The notes beneath the pieces are model-generated. The model saw nothing but the letters and a program-made list of their open reading frames with translations, did not search any database and was not told the origin of the DNA. The position numbers were made by a program, and so were the translations under genes. This document shows positions 12,193 to 23,044 of a stretch of DNA of 64,000 nucleotides, one piece after another. Each line of letters begins with the position of its first letter. Positions within the stretch are counted from its first letter, which is position 1. Origin of the DNA: Evernia prunastri (Eukaryota > Ascomycota > Lecanoromycetes > Lecanorales > Parmeliaceae); contig NKYR01000121.1 in the NCBI GenBank assembly GCA_003184365.1, positions 37,869 through 101,868 on the forward strand. Direction: 5' to 3'.

Positions 12193-12735
12193 TGGAGAAG
12201 ACAAGATGTCAAGCATATCCTCCTCTTCTGTCCGAGATCGCGGGAGGATAAACCACGGCTACTTGCGGAGGCGGGTACCAGGGACTTCCAGACAATGCTG
12301 ACCACGACCAAAGGGATCCGGGTAGCGGCAAGGTGGATGGTTAACTCCGGCTGGTTAAACAGCTTCGAGTTGGCCAGCGAACAACTCCAACGGTCAAGAC
12401 TACCCCTCGGGGTAGAGGAGACCATTAAGCCCAAAAAGGGCGCACGAAGAAGCGATCGTACCCGCCTCTAGAGGCGGGGGCGATCAGAGATACAAAAGTC
12501 AGAGAATAGAAGAGTCGGCGCAAAGAAGTAGAGAGATGTGCGGTGGTGTAATAGGGCTCCTAAGGAGCACAGCAGAAGGGAGAGCGTACTGTTTAGTTGA
12601 AGTTTTTGTCCAGAGGTTCGCCCTCAGGTTTCTTCAACGCCCAGCCGTAAAGCTGGTTCAGCGTTAATGTTACCCTCATTAGCTTACATCAAGTAGCTAG
12701 CATAGGCGTATAAAACAATCAATCAATCAATCAAT
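12193..12735 (+). mobile_element. Non-LTR retrotransposon (LINE, Tad-like) 3' end
   Basis: The frame 12193-12471 reads KHILLFCPR, LLAEAGTRDF, KGIRVAARWMV and SEQLQ. This matches the C-terminal end of fungal Tad-type LINE reverse-transcriptase ORFs, where a HxxxxC motif is followed by an 'L...AG' and 'AARW' segment. It stops at TAG. About 240 bp of 3' UTR follow, ending in a short tandem (CAAT)4-5 tail at about 12715-12735, as expected for target-primed insertions. The 5' end is cut at the N at 12192. Dead fragment. Confidence 0.65.
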
Positions 12736-13040
12736 AATATTAATTATTTTAAATTATTTATAATCTTCGTAAGCGTGAGATTAATAATATAATTATAAAC
12801 TAAGTAACGAATTTACTTTTAAATCGCTCGATTAAGATTAAAACGTTAAATTATATCTTTAGACGTTCGAGTAAAAAATAATATTTCTTAAAATTAGACG
12901 TCTTTTTATTACTATTTTATTATCATAATAGCGATTTAATAAAAAAGTTTATAAGTCTTAAAATAAGATTTCTCGAAATAAAATACGTAGATAATATTAA
13001 TCTTTTAATATTCGAGAATACGATCGACGAATATCTTAAT
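12736..13040. repeat. Second AT-rich RIP-like island
   Basis: About 300 bp of strongly AT-rich sequence with abundant TA steps and no open frames, lying between the LINE tail and LTR copy 2. Same character as 11225-11536. Confidence 0.6.
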
Positions 13041-15306
13041 TGTCAGGGAACGAGGCTTGGTAGAAGGATTCTCATTCTCTATGGCTAGGACTAGGTAGAA
13101 TTCCAAGACGAAAGATGAGGAAACAAGAAAGAACGGGGGATGCGAGCAGCCCTTAAGGGGCTGTCGCCTAGATCGTCGGCTATCGCATAGATTAACCTGA
13201 CTAGACTGAGATCCACACCATGACAGTAGCTCCCCCTTCAAAGGCTGAGCTCCTGCGAAGCAGACAAAGGATGTAGACAAGGCGAAGGTAAAGACGAAGG
13301 CGGAGACAAGGCGAGGGCGGAGGCGAAGACTAAGCGCGGCGAGCAAGCGAGGCGAGAAAGGCGAAAACTGGACGAGACACAGGCGAAGATTAGGCGGGCG
13401 AGAGGAGGATTAGACGAAGGACGAACGCGAGGCGAGACCGGAGACGAAGGCGAAGGCGAAGGCGAAGGCTAGAAGAAAGAAATCCAAAAAAAAATTTCTT
13501 GTCAGGTTCGACCCTTTCACAGACCATAGATACATACGTATCTAGGGTCTTGGTCAAATGGCCGACGAGTATCCTTTGCGGCTACCGCATGTACGTATGT
13601 AGGCTACACTCTTCGTAGTATAGATACCGACATACTAGCATGCTACCGCATATGCCTATGGGACCATACTCATCGCAGCATGGATACCGACATTCCCTTC
13701 GGTATAGGAGGAGGTATGCTACTCTCCTCACTCCCCATAGTATCCCCCCTTTTAGGTGGCTGGTCCCCAGCCACAAAAAAGAAAGCCCCCTCCCCTTCTT
13801 GAAGCCCGATAGTGTAGGACCGAACGGACGCGAGGGACGAAAAAACTTGACGTGATTTCCGGGGAGGAGACGGAGGAGCAAAGGACGAGGCACGAGAGTT
13901 GACATAAGTGCCAGGGCGAGAACCAGAGGTTTTTGACACAAGTGTCAGAGCGAGGGCCAGAGCGAGGGCGAGAGCGAGGGCGAGAAAGAGGCGAGGACGA
14001 GGAGCGAAGGACTAGGCGAGATCAGGAAGCGAGATTACGCAGCCACAGCTAAGCTGCAACGAACGATGGTCGAACTAGATCAGGCGGAACAGGAGCGAGG
14101 ACGGAAGGACGAGGCACGGGAGAATGAGGCTGGACTTGACGAGGGCTGGCATTTGGCCCAGACGAGGCGGGCGAGATAGGAAGACTTGGCGAGATCTGAA
14201 GCGGGATTACGTAGTTCAGCTGCTGCTGCAACGTACGATAGTCGAACTGGATCAGGCGANCCCCTCTTGAAGCCCGATAGTGTAGGACCGAACGGACGCG
14301 AGGGACGAAAAAATTTGACGTGATTTCCGGGGAGGAGACGGAGGAGCAAAGGACGAGGCACGAGAGTTGACATAAGTGCCAGGGCGAGAACCAGAGGTTT
14401 TTGACACAAGTGTCAGAGCGAGGGCGAGAGCGAGGGCGAGAGCGAGGGCGAGAAAGAGGCGAGGACGAGGAGCGAAGGACTAGGCGAGATCAGGAAGCGA
14501 CATTACGCAGCCACAGCTAAGCTGCAACGAACGATGGTCGAACTAGATCAGGCGGAACAGGAGCGAGGACGGAAGGACGAGGCACGGGAGAATGAGGCTG
14601 GACTTGACGAGGGCTGGCATTTAGCCCAGACGAGGCGGGCGAGATAGGAAGACTTGGCGAGATCTGAAGCGGGATTACGTAGTTCAGCTGCTGCTGCAAC
14701 GTACGATAGTCGAACTGGATCAGGCGAGCGGTCGGAGCGAAGGCACGGAAGGCGAGACACGGAAAGCGAGGCACGGATGCAGTTTATTGTCTTGCTGGAC
14801 GAGAGACGCGGAAGGCGAGGCGCGGAAGGCGAGACACGGAAGGCGAGACACGGAAGGCGAGGCACGGATGCAGTTTACTGTCGTGCTGGACGAGAGACGC
14901 GGAAGGCGAGACACGAAAGGCGAGACACGGAAGGTGAGACACGAAATGCTCAATAAAGAGATCGAATCGTTGGCGGGACTGGGTTTTCAAGACCTGAAGG
15001 ATTCCAGCATCAAGACCTGGAGAAAGGATACCAGCGTCGAGACCTGAAAGGATTCCAGCATCTTGCGAGGTTTGGTTTTCTACGCGTAGAAGCGTTAAAC
15101 CGGTTGTTCGATCTTTCGTAATGTCAGGGAACGAGGCTTGATAGAAGGATTCTCATTCTCTATGGCTAGGACTAGGTAGAATTCCAAGACGAAAGATGAG
15201 GAAACAAGAAAGAACGGGGGATGCGAGCAGCCCTTAAGGGGCTGTCGTCTAGATCGTCGGCTATCGCATAGATTAACCTGACTAGACTGAGATCCACACC
15301 ATGACA
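13041..15306 (+). mobile_element. Non-autonomous LTR retrotransposon (LARD-like) with two LTRs
   Basis: 5' LTR at 13041-13225 and 3' LTR at 15122-15306, both 185 bp in direct orientation with TGTCA...TGACA ends. By eye the pair differ mainly by two transitions (G/A early in the LTR, C/T near its middle), so they look like one element. The internal ~1.9 kb has no retroviral protein. It is G/A-rich low-complexity sequence with (CGAAGG)4 and two tandem ~468-bp blocks (13796-14259 and 14264-14726) joined at an N (14260). The Arg/Pro-rich frames on its minus strand are composition artefacts. No clear target-site duplication: TTAAT precedes and TTTTT follows. An obvious primer-binding site is not evident. 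Confidence 0.62.
13796..14726. repeat. Tandem duplication of ~468 bp inside the LTR element
   Basis: The block beginning TTGAAGCCCGATAGTG at about 13799 recurs 468 bp later at about 14267, almost unchanged, and both copies end at ACTGGATCAGGCGA. A lone N at 14260 sits exactly at the junction. Real tandem copies and an assembly join are both possible. Confidence 0.7.
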
Positions 15307-15339
15307 TTTTTCAACAATTATTGAAGTTATTCGAGCGAT

Positions 15340-15978
15340 NNNNNNNNNNNNNNNNNNNNNNNNNNNNNNNNNNNNNNNNNNNNNNNNNNNNNNNNNNNNN
15401 NNNNNNNNNNNNNNNNNNNNNNNNNNNNNNNNNNNNNNNNNNNNNNNNNNNNNNNNNNNNNNNNNNNNNNNNNNNNNNNNNNNNNNNNNNNNNNNNNNNN
15501 NNNNNNNNNNNNNNNNNNNNNNNNNNNNNNNNNNNNNNNNNNNNNNNNNNNNNNNNNNNNNNNNNNNNNNNNNNNNNNNNNNNNNNNNNNNNNNNNNNNN
15601 NNNNNNNNNNNNNNNNNNNNNNNNNNNNNNNNNNNNNNNNNNNNNNNNNNNNNNNNNNNNNNNNNNNNNNNNNNNNNNNNNNNNNNNNNNNNNNNNNNNN
15701 NNNNNNNNNNNNNNNNNNNNNNNNNNNNNNNNNNNNNNNNNNNNNNNNNNNNNNNNNNNNNNNNNNNNNNNNNNNNNNNNNNNNNNNNNNNNNNNNNNNN
15801 NNNNNNNNNNNNNNNNNNNNNNNNNNNNNNNNNNNNNNNNNNNNNNNNNNNNNNNNNNNNNNNNNNNNNNNNNNNNNNNNNNNNNNNNNNNNNNNNNNNN
15901 NNNNNNNNNNNNNNNNNNNNNNNNNNNNNNNNNNNNNNNNNNNNNNNNNNNNNNNNNNNNNNNNNNNNNNNNNNNNNN
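15340..15978. other. Assembly gap (639 N)
   Basis: Unresolved bases just after LTR copy 3. Any frame crossing it is meaningless. The 115 bp that follow (15979-16094) contain no recognised feature. Confidence 0.99.
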
Positions 15979-16096
15979 ATGTTGAATCTATGGAGGAAGT
16001 GGCTGCAGGATGATGACCCCTCTCTGCCAAGCACACTATGCTACATATGGCCATAGCAAGAAAGCACCTTCCAACTGCGTGTATCCCATACGATTA

Positions 16097-16476
16097 GAGG
16101 GATTTAGCACCCCCTGCACACTCTCTTCGCTTATGTTCGCTTGGTTAGTCTCCGTACCTCCGGGAGTACTATTTCTTAGCTCGAGCGTATGATTTTTAGT
16201 CGTGTTTAGTACGCGTTGTGGAATATGCGCTAAGTATCTAGCGAAGATCTGACGAATCAAAACTCGTAGCGAGGTAATCAAACTCAAAATTCTACTCAGA
16301 GGGTGTATAAATCTATACACCCTCTGAGCAGAGTTTTAGTCTCGTTCTAAAACTTTAGCGAGATTACTAGCTAACCCGAACAGGTATCATTATTAGTATA
16401 CCGCGTACCAAAACGCGACTATCCTCGGATACCAGGCATTAGAACATACTTGTGTGCAGGGGGTGCTAAATCCCTC
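16097..16476. mobile_element. MITE with 25-bp perfect terminal inverted repeats, TA target duplication
   Basis: Left end 16097-16121 (GAGGGATTTAGCACCC...) and right end 16452-16476 are perfect inverted copies over 25 bp. Both are flanked by TA (16095-16096 and 16477-16478), the target preference of Tc1/mariner-type elements. The 380-bp body has no transposase. It contains a second perfect hairpin: 15-bp arms at 16297-16311 and 16316-16330 with a 4-nt loop, extended by imperfect pairing. The element was presumably mobilised by a transposase elsewhere in the genome. Confidence 0.8.
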
Positions 16477-17303
16477 TACTTACCCTAAGGTTTACTTGGA
16501 ATTATAGAATTCGCACCAAAATCCACCCCGTCTAGAGTTTAGAAAAATGAAGTAGGTAACAAAAACACCATTCACGGAAACAGCATCCAGATAGAAGGGG
16601 GGATCACAGGGACAAGGACGTTAGGTAATCTTACCATCCTTGTTTAGTAACGGAAATAAGGAGTGGTTAACGGCAAGCTACCACTGGTAGGAGCTAACCT
16701 AGCTGTTGCAAGGGTTACATTACGGGTTCTACACGTATTTCTCGTACAAAAACGCTGAAACTAACGACTTGATTTCTATCGATTCAAATAGCTCTATCGC
16801 TGCACGTAGTAATGGATTCACAATGCCCGGCATGGATTACGAGGTAATGGAAATGAGCTGTGTTCAACTTCATCCAGCACGCCTGCTTCCCCGTGTTCCC
16901 GGCCACCTTCGCTGACTGCACCTTGCCCTACGGGTCGCAGTGGGTCGGTCCTGCAGTGGTAATGCCGCTCCGTCACCTTCGCTTAAACGGCCAACTACCT
17001 ATAGTGACCTTCCGCAAGGAGGGTAGCTACGTCTTAACACAGATACCCTGGCAAAAAGGACCTTTCGGATAAGATCGCCTGCAAATCATTGCATCTCCGA
17101 GCCCGAGCAATGTCGTTCTAGCAGCTTATCGTTGGTGGAAAAGGAAGGTAAGACCTTGCATTCTCTCAAAACGCACAGGGTCCGCCGGTGTTATCCCTTG
17201 AGTACTCCGCTATGCTCCCCCACATATATACGTAGAGCGGTCGAGTCAAGCTTTTGTATCTCTCCCACTTTTTCGGTATTACTCAAACATTCGGCCTTCA
17301 AGT
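16477..17303. other. Unassigned region upstream of the carboxypeptidase
   Basis: Two overlapping plus-strand frames at 16706-17072 (69-70 codons) have no recognisable motifs. The second (CFPVFPATFADCTLPYG...) looks protein-like, but I cannot identify it. The last 150 bp should contain the carboxypeptidase promoter. Confidence 0.35.
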
Positions 17304-20300
17304 ATGTTCCTTTTGACTCTGGCTACTTTTTCCTCGCTCTTTGGAGCGGCCGTCTCACAATTCGTTCCTGCACCTACAAACCTAACGACTGCGATTGGGT
17401 ATGCAGGCATTAGAGTCCGATACAAGCAAGTTCAGCCTGGAATATGTGAGCAGAGACCAGACTTGAAAAGCTATGCGTAGGTATTTTCTTCCCGGCTAGT
17501 TTCAGTTGATTCACATTGCAGTTCAATGCAAAAATATGTGTTCCAGAAGTGAAGCACTCTCAAGTTTGACTGATTCCGGAAGGAAAATACTGAACCTGAA
17601 ACAGTGGTTATGTAGACGTCTCGCCAGACACGCATATATTTGTAAGCATGCCTATAGAATGGTTTTCTGCCCAGAGGGAAGCCCTTTTTCGATCGGAGGG
17701 CCCCGTCAGCAAGTATCAATCCCATTTGTTCTTTCTTCCCTCTCTCTTTGCTGTCTCATAAGTCACGAACTATTGCAAAAGCGAAGTTGACCTGAAAACT
17801 CTCCAGTTTTGGTTCTTTGAGACAAGGAACGGTGACCCTGCGAAAGCGCCTTTGACATCTTGGTAAAGGGCCAACCAGTGCTCAACTCTCACACGAGTAC
17901 TTACTATCTGAAGGATCAATGGAGGTCCCGGTAGCTCCAGTATGATAGGACTGTTCCAGGAGCAGGGACCATGTCGTATTAACTCGACTGGAGATGTCGT
18001 CAACAATCCATATGCATGGACTGGTGAGTCCATGCATAGGTTCTATCCTCCCCAAAGCAATCAGGGCACCTAACAGGATGACAGAGGCCAGCAACATGAT
18101 ATTCATTGACCAACCAGCTCAGGTGGGCTTCTCGTACTCCGTTCCAGTGCCTGGTATGTATATTCGAAGTGATCCCATCCTAGTCGGTGCTGAAAACCTG
18201 AATCGCAACACATCTCAGAAGCATCAAAGAGAGGTTTCGGCTTCATTTATCTGTCTCATTGACTTTTCATCTTATGCCATCCTTGATTTCGATCTAAGCT
18301 TTCTGATTCCAAATCTTAGGTTATATCAGCCCTGACGACGGATCCGTTGTTGTCTTGCCGAACGGCACTTGTCCCAACGACAATATAACACAAGGCACGT
18401 GCGGGACATACTCAGATCCTGATGTCGCAGACACGCCCACTTCGACTTCGGCGGCAGCGCCCGCTTTTTGGTCCACCTTGCAGGGATTCATGGGGGCCTT
18501 CCCTCAGTATTCGAGACAAACATTCCATTTTTCCACTGGTAGGTACCGCGCTTCGTTCAACGCCATTTTAGACCGCTGACACTCATGCCTCGCCTAGAGA
18601 GCTATGGTGGACATTACGGGCCGGTTTTTAGTAAATACATCGAAAGCCAAAATGCTAAAGCCATTCCCGGTGCGCATAACATCAGTCTTGAGACAGTGCT
18701 CATTGGCAACGGGTGGTACAATCCTTTAATTCAGGTGTGTTTCTCGAAAGCATGCTCCCAAAAACAACGAACTGATATAACATGCTCAGTATCAAGCATA
18801 CTACAACTTCACGGTTAGACTCCTTTCCTCAAGAAAGAAAATGAGAGGACTAACAAGCGGCAGGTATATCCAGGGAACACGTACAGTCTCCGTTTAGAAC
18901 CTTTTGCCCATGATAGGCCCAAGCCCAGTAAATATATTGATAGCATTTAGGTATGAATACGCGCCGTACAACGACACTATCGCTGCCGAGGTGTACAACA
19001 ATCTCTATGTACGTATTTTCGGGACTGATGTTTCCCCCTCCTTAAATCTGGAGAGGTGTCTTCGGAGTATCTGCTCTACAAACACATTCCAAGGCCCAGT
19101 ATCCCCCCTCCAATAGGCAACACTGACTCTGAGAAAGGGGAGGGGCAAATGTGTCGACCAATGTAAGAAGTCCTTTTTGATCAGTATCATGCTTGATACC
19201 GCTCCATGAAATCGCATGTGAGCCCGTTGAAGGGTCTCGAATGTTCTTGATGTTGTTGTTTCATTCTCTCAGTAGTCTCATGATCCGTACATGTTCGATT
19301 TAGGAGATACTAATTGGGAAGATAGTAAATGAGTGCGCCGCCACGCGCAGCAACGTCACATGTTCCGCGGCCGACAGTTACTGCGCGGACAATGTCGAAT
19401 CAATCTATGATGATGTCTTGAAACGAGACGAGTATGACATTCGAGAACTTGAGCCCGATCCGTAAGTCACTGTCCTTTTCTCTGCGCCAATTTTTCTCTC
19501 GTTCTTGACGTCAAGGTGCCTTATGCCTTCACGGACAGTTTCCCCCCGGAATTCTACGTGGCGTACTTGAACACTCCAACAGTACAATCAGCCATTGGTG
19601 CATTCCAAAACTTTACAGAATACTCCGCAGCGGTGGGGAACGCGTTTAGTACTACAGGTGATGATGGAAGAGAAAATGGCACCGTCGCAGACCTACGGGA
19701 ACTGTTGGAACAAGGTATTACGGTATGCGCCTACCTTAACACTCTACGTATCAGCCAAGTCTTATACTCAGCAGGTTATGATGTATACAGGAGATGCAGA
19801 CTATAACTGTCAGATGTTGGCCACGATGTTGATGGGCAAGTTCATCAATGCTGATCAATAAATAGGCAACTGGCTGGGCGGTGAAGTTGTCAGCAACCAA
19901 GTAGGACAGCCAGGTTTCGATTGCAGTGGTTACACCAATATCTCAACGTCCGATGGCACCGTTCACGGCCAAGTCAAGCAGAGTGGCGCGTTTAGTTTCG
20001 TGAGAATTTACGAGAGCGGGCATGTAAGTGTCGAAGCCTTTGTACCCGAATCTGAGTCTTTATACACATGTCGCTAGTGTTTGCTCTTAGGCATACTTGT
20101 TGGCTCAGACTTCCGCCTCAAACAGACAATGCTGATTCCGAGATGCCCATCTAGGAGGTACCATTTTATCAGCCAGAGATAGCATTAACTATCTTTGAAA
20201 GGGCGATAGCAGGACTTGATATCGCTACGGGATTGGTCAATGCGACTAGTGGCTACCGAACGGTTGGCACACCCACAAGTGACTACAAGGAGGGCAACGC

Positions 20301-20448
20301 GACAGTTCAATTTGAAGTCATCAATATCAACACCTCGTACAACACCTCTACCAACGGACCGGATTCGCCCTCGAAAAAGGTCGGTTTTACAAAAAGGCAA
20401 GGCAAGCAATTCCATCGTGGAAAGATATCAAAGCCATTGAAGCGATGA
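17304..20448 (+). CDS. Secreted serine carboxypeptidase, peptidase family S10, 15 exons
   Basis: Exons: 17304-17476, 17605-17641, 17807-17862, 17914-18023, 18085-18153, 18320-18538, 18598-18734, 18790-18813, 18864-18880, 18951-19008, 19304-19461, 19539-19722, 19775-19808, 19866-20023, 20155-20448. Total 575 residues, normal for fungal S10 enzymes. A signal peptide (MFLLTLATFSSLFGAAVS) is followed by HIFFWFFETRNG, WINGGPGSSSM (oxyanion hole), FIDQPAQVGFSYS, TESYGGHYGP (nucleophile Ser223), MMYTGDADYNCNW (Asp423) and YESGHEVPFYQP (His478). All catalytic residues are present. Several Asn-X-Ser/Thr sites suggest glycosylation. It releases C-terminal amino acids from peptides in the secretory pathway or outside the cell. 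The weakest join is the 295-nt intron 19009-19303, after which the model lacks the usual Gly-rich turn before NECAATRSN. Exons of 17 and 24 nt are unusually small. Confidence 0.88.
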
Positions 20449-21048
20449 GTGGATTGTCGATAGATTCGGTATTGACTAGACTCAACGACGATATTAGAGG
20501 TCGCTCAGTGACTGTAAATTGCTCCGAGAAGAACCTTAACAGTCAAGGGACTAGTTCACAAGCATCCTTTGCATGGAGGAACGGGACCTCGGTGTCCAAA
20601 ACTTAGTTCTTTCTTATCACCAAAGCGCTGCCATTGTCCCTTAAAAGCCCGGTTTGCATCCAATATTGGCATTTCTAAACAATGAGAGGTTCACTCCCTC
20701 TGGAGGCAGTAGAGTACCCGTCCACTTGGAGTGACAGGACAATTCAATTCTCTGTTTCACCTTGATCCTAAGGAATGACCAAGAGAGCTGCGATCGAGGA
20801 TATCTTCTATGTATTAAGTAGTTTTACGTAAGGTTAAGGTAATCTTACCTTAAGCTACGGACCCAAGGTACCAAGACAAGCTAAGGTAAGTTACAACGCT
20901 CAGGTAAGCTAGTATCAGTCCTTAGTACAACCCTATCTACCTTACTCCGACCATTTTAGTTCTTGGGGCAGGGCTAGAATTCGCTCAGAGACAGTCATTT
21001 TTCGAGTCCGCACCTCTCAAATAGTTGATATATCGTCCAAGTTCTTGA
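20449..21048. other. Intergenic, with a short perfect hairpin
   Basis: Region between carboxypeptidase and TAD3, both on the plus strand. At 20834-20853 a TTAAGGTAA arm faces its inverted copy across a 2-nt loop, inside a stretch where GGTAA/TTACC motifs recur. No gene seen. Confidence 0.45.
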
Positions 21049-22445
21049 ATGTACTCTCCGTCAAGCTCAACAACGAACCCGTCTCGGCCATCCAATGCTT
21101 TACGTGATGCGTACCCTAGCAAGGAAGGGCGCCTTGTCTCACTCCTAACCAAGGTCGAGTTACAATCCAGCTGCCAAACCATTGAGGTCTTTGTCGCTAT
21201 TATCCCTCTCAAATCTGCAAGCACCGTCTTGAAGTAAGATTTTTCAAAAGCTTCATAGTTGAACTGACTAACGTGTAATGCAGGCTCGTTGAAGCTGCCA
21301 TTCAAGATGTCACCGCTGTGAATCTACAGCACCTGAGAAGATTCGTTAAGCCAGAACATCTCCCTATATCTATGAAGTGCTGCGGAGGACTCTCAAAACG
21401 TCCCAATCCGGCCACTGGGCCAGCAGGCTCGCCCAAATTTACAGGTAACAAGAATGACAGCGTACCCAACGCCTCCCAGAAACCGGGATCCTTGGCAGTC
21501 AATGGCCCTATCGAAGCTTCGCAGCAGCCAATTTTGCATTTTCTTGTTTGCCCCACCTCAATGGTTGACGTTGAGGATCTTCGAACAATCTTCTCGTCCG
21601 TAGAACGATCTCTAAGCAACGATTTCGAGCGACATCTCCGTATCATACAAGTGCCTCTGCATCAGCCTTCCTCAGAAAAGCAGGCGAAGGACTGGAGCCA
21701 TGAATACTGGCCAACGGTCTACAAGGGTGGAAATCCATTCGGTCCACACCCTGCTTTGGTAGCCTGTGCTTTAGAAGACGTACGCAGCCGCGTCGGAAGA
21801 TGTATGAGTCTCGCAAAGCGCGTTGGTGAAGAAGTCTCGTTGGCTGGGACAGGAGAGCCAGTCGGCGCCGTCGTCGTTGATCGCAGCGGAGGCGAAGGTG
21901 CCTTTGTCGTTGCGATAGCTGGTGATGCACGCTGGCACCATACCGATAAAGTCGAAGGGCACGGTAATGGGAATGTCACGGCTCATGCGGTTATGAGAGC
22001 AATCGGCATGGTAGCAAGGAGGCGACGAGGCCCGTCAGACAAAATGCCGGCTGATGAATGTGACTCCGAAGAATCGGGCCTTGACGCGGACCGCCCGCTG
22101 ACTCCACTGGAGAGGGACGTGTACGCTACTTCATCAGTGGCTCGCAATGGATACCTTTGCCTCGACCTAGAGCTGTACATCACTCACGAGCCGTGTGTCA
22201 TGTGCTCAATGGCAATCTTACATTCGAGATTTTCAAAGGTAACCTTTGCGCAACGCATGATACGCACTGGAGGTCTTACCGCAGTCTCGCAAAGAAATGG
22301 TGATTCCGACCCAAGTAGTACTGATCAAGGTTTGGGCTATGGCCTATTCTGGCGACAGGAGCTCAACTGGCGCCATATTGCATGGCAATGGGTTGTCGAC
22401 GATGACTGGCCAAACCCTGTCAGTAGCGATAACGTACATATCTAA
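21049..22445 (+). CDS. TAD3: tRNA-specific adenosine-34 deaminase subunit TAD3
   Basis: Exons 21049-21233 and 21284-22445, intron of 50 nt (branch CTAAC), 448 residues. An in-frame TGA immediately before the ATG fixes the start. The N-terminal segment (IPLKSASTVLK then LRRFVKPEHLP) is typical of fungal TAD3. The deaminase domain has AHAVMRAI with Val298 in place of the catalytic Glu, and PCVMCSMAILHSR with zinc ligands Cys366 and Cys369. That is the diagnostic inactive-subunit pattern. With TAD2 it forms the nuclear/cytosolic enzyme that converts A34 to inosine in tRNA anticodons; TAD3 is structural and normally essential. The insert between the two motifs is acidic. It is convergent with the FMN dehydrogenase, about 600 bp away. 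Confidence 0.93.
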
Positions 22446-23044
22446 AGCTTGATGCTGCGCTACTCTCGTTTCAACTTGAAAAATCAAGAAATGCTTCGTG
22501 CCCATCTTAAAGACCTGATTTATATGCAGCCTTCCCAATTACTGACCAAGATCTGTCAATGCACCGGTTCAAAGGGCGACTAGCGGCACTGCGTGACTTC
22601 ATGTGTTTAACCCTATATATTTCCACTTGGATGGAATCCTATCTGTGCACCTCAAGATCTCACCTTTGAAGTGGCAGCTACAAACAGGGAGGTTGAACCA
22701 TCTACCGACTACTTAGTGCTTTATCAATTTTTAAATCGAATGTTGGCTTTCCAGAGCAGGTCAGCGTCAACACTACGTACCTGGTCGGAACCGACCAGAC
22801 TTCGCAGATGCGGTGCCAATGCCTGAAGGGTCTTACACCCAAAGCAACCCACCGGAGAACCCAGCAGTAAATTAACGAGGCCCCGAACATAGACTCTCGG
22901 TAACTATTAAATCGAACTTGGGGGTTGTTGAAGTCTCTCAATGGTTACAGTTTCCTTGGAACCTGTCGAAAAGGAATCAGACTGTGACATTCTCTCCATT
23001 GTGTCTTTCTATGAAAGCGGCAACACTGTGCTGGACAGCAACAC
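22446..23044. other. Intergenic between convergent genes
   Basis: Shared 3' flank of TAD3 and the FMN dehydrogenase. No gene or repeat identified. Confidence 0.5.

Noticed and set aside
14049..14990. Arg/Ser/Pro-rich frames on both strands in the LTR interior
   Set aside because: They follow from the purine-rich low-complexity repeat and have no family features.
15311..16054. Long open frames of 230-247 codons across the N gap
   Set aside because: They consist of undefined codons; nothing can be concluded.
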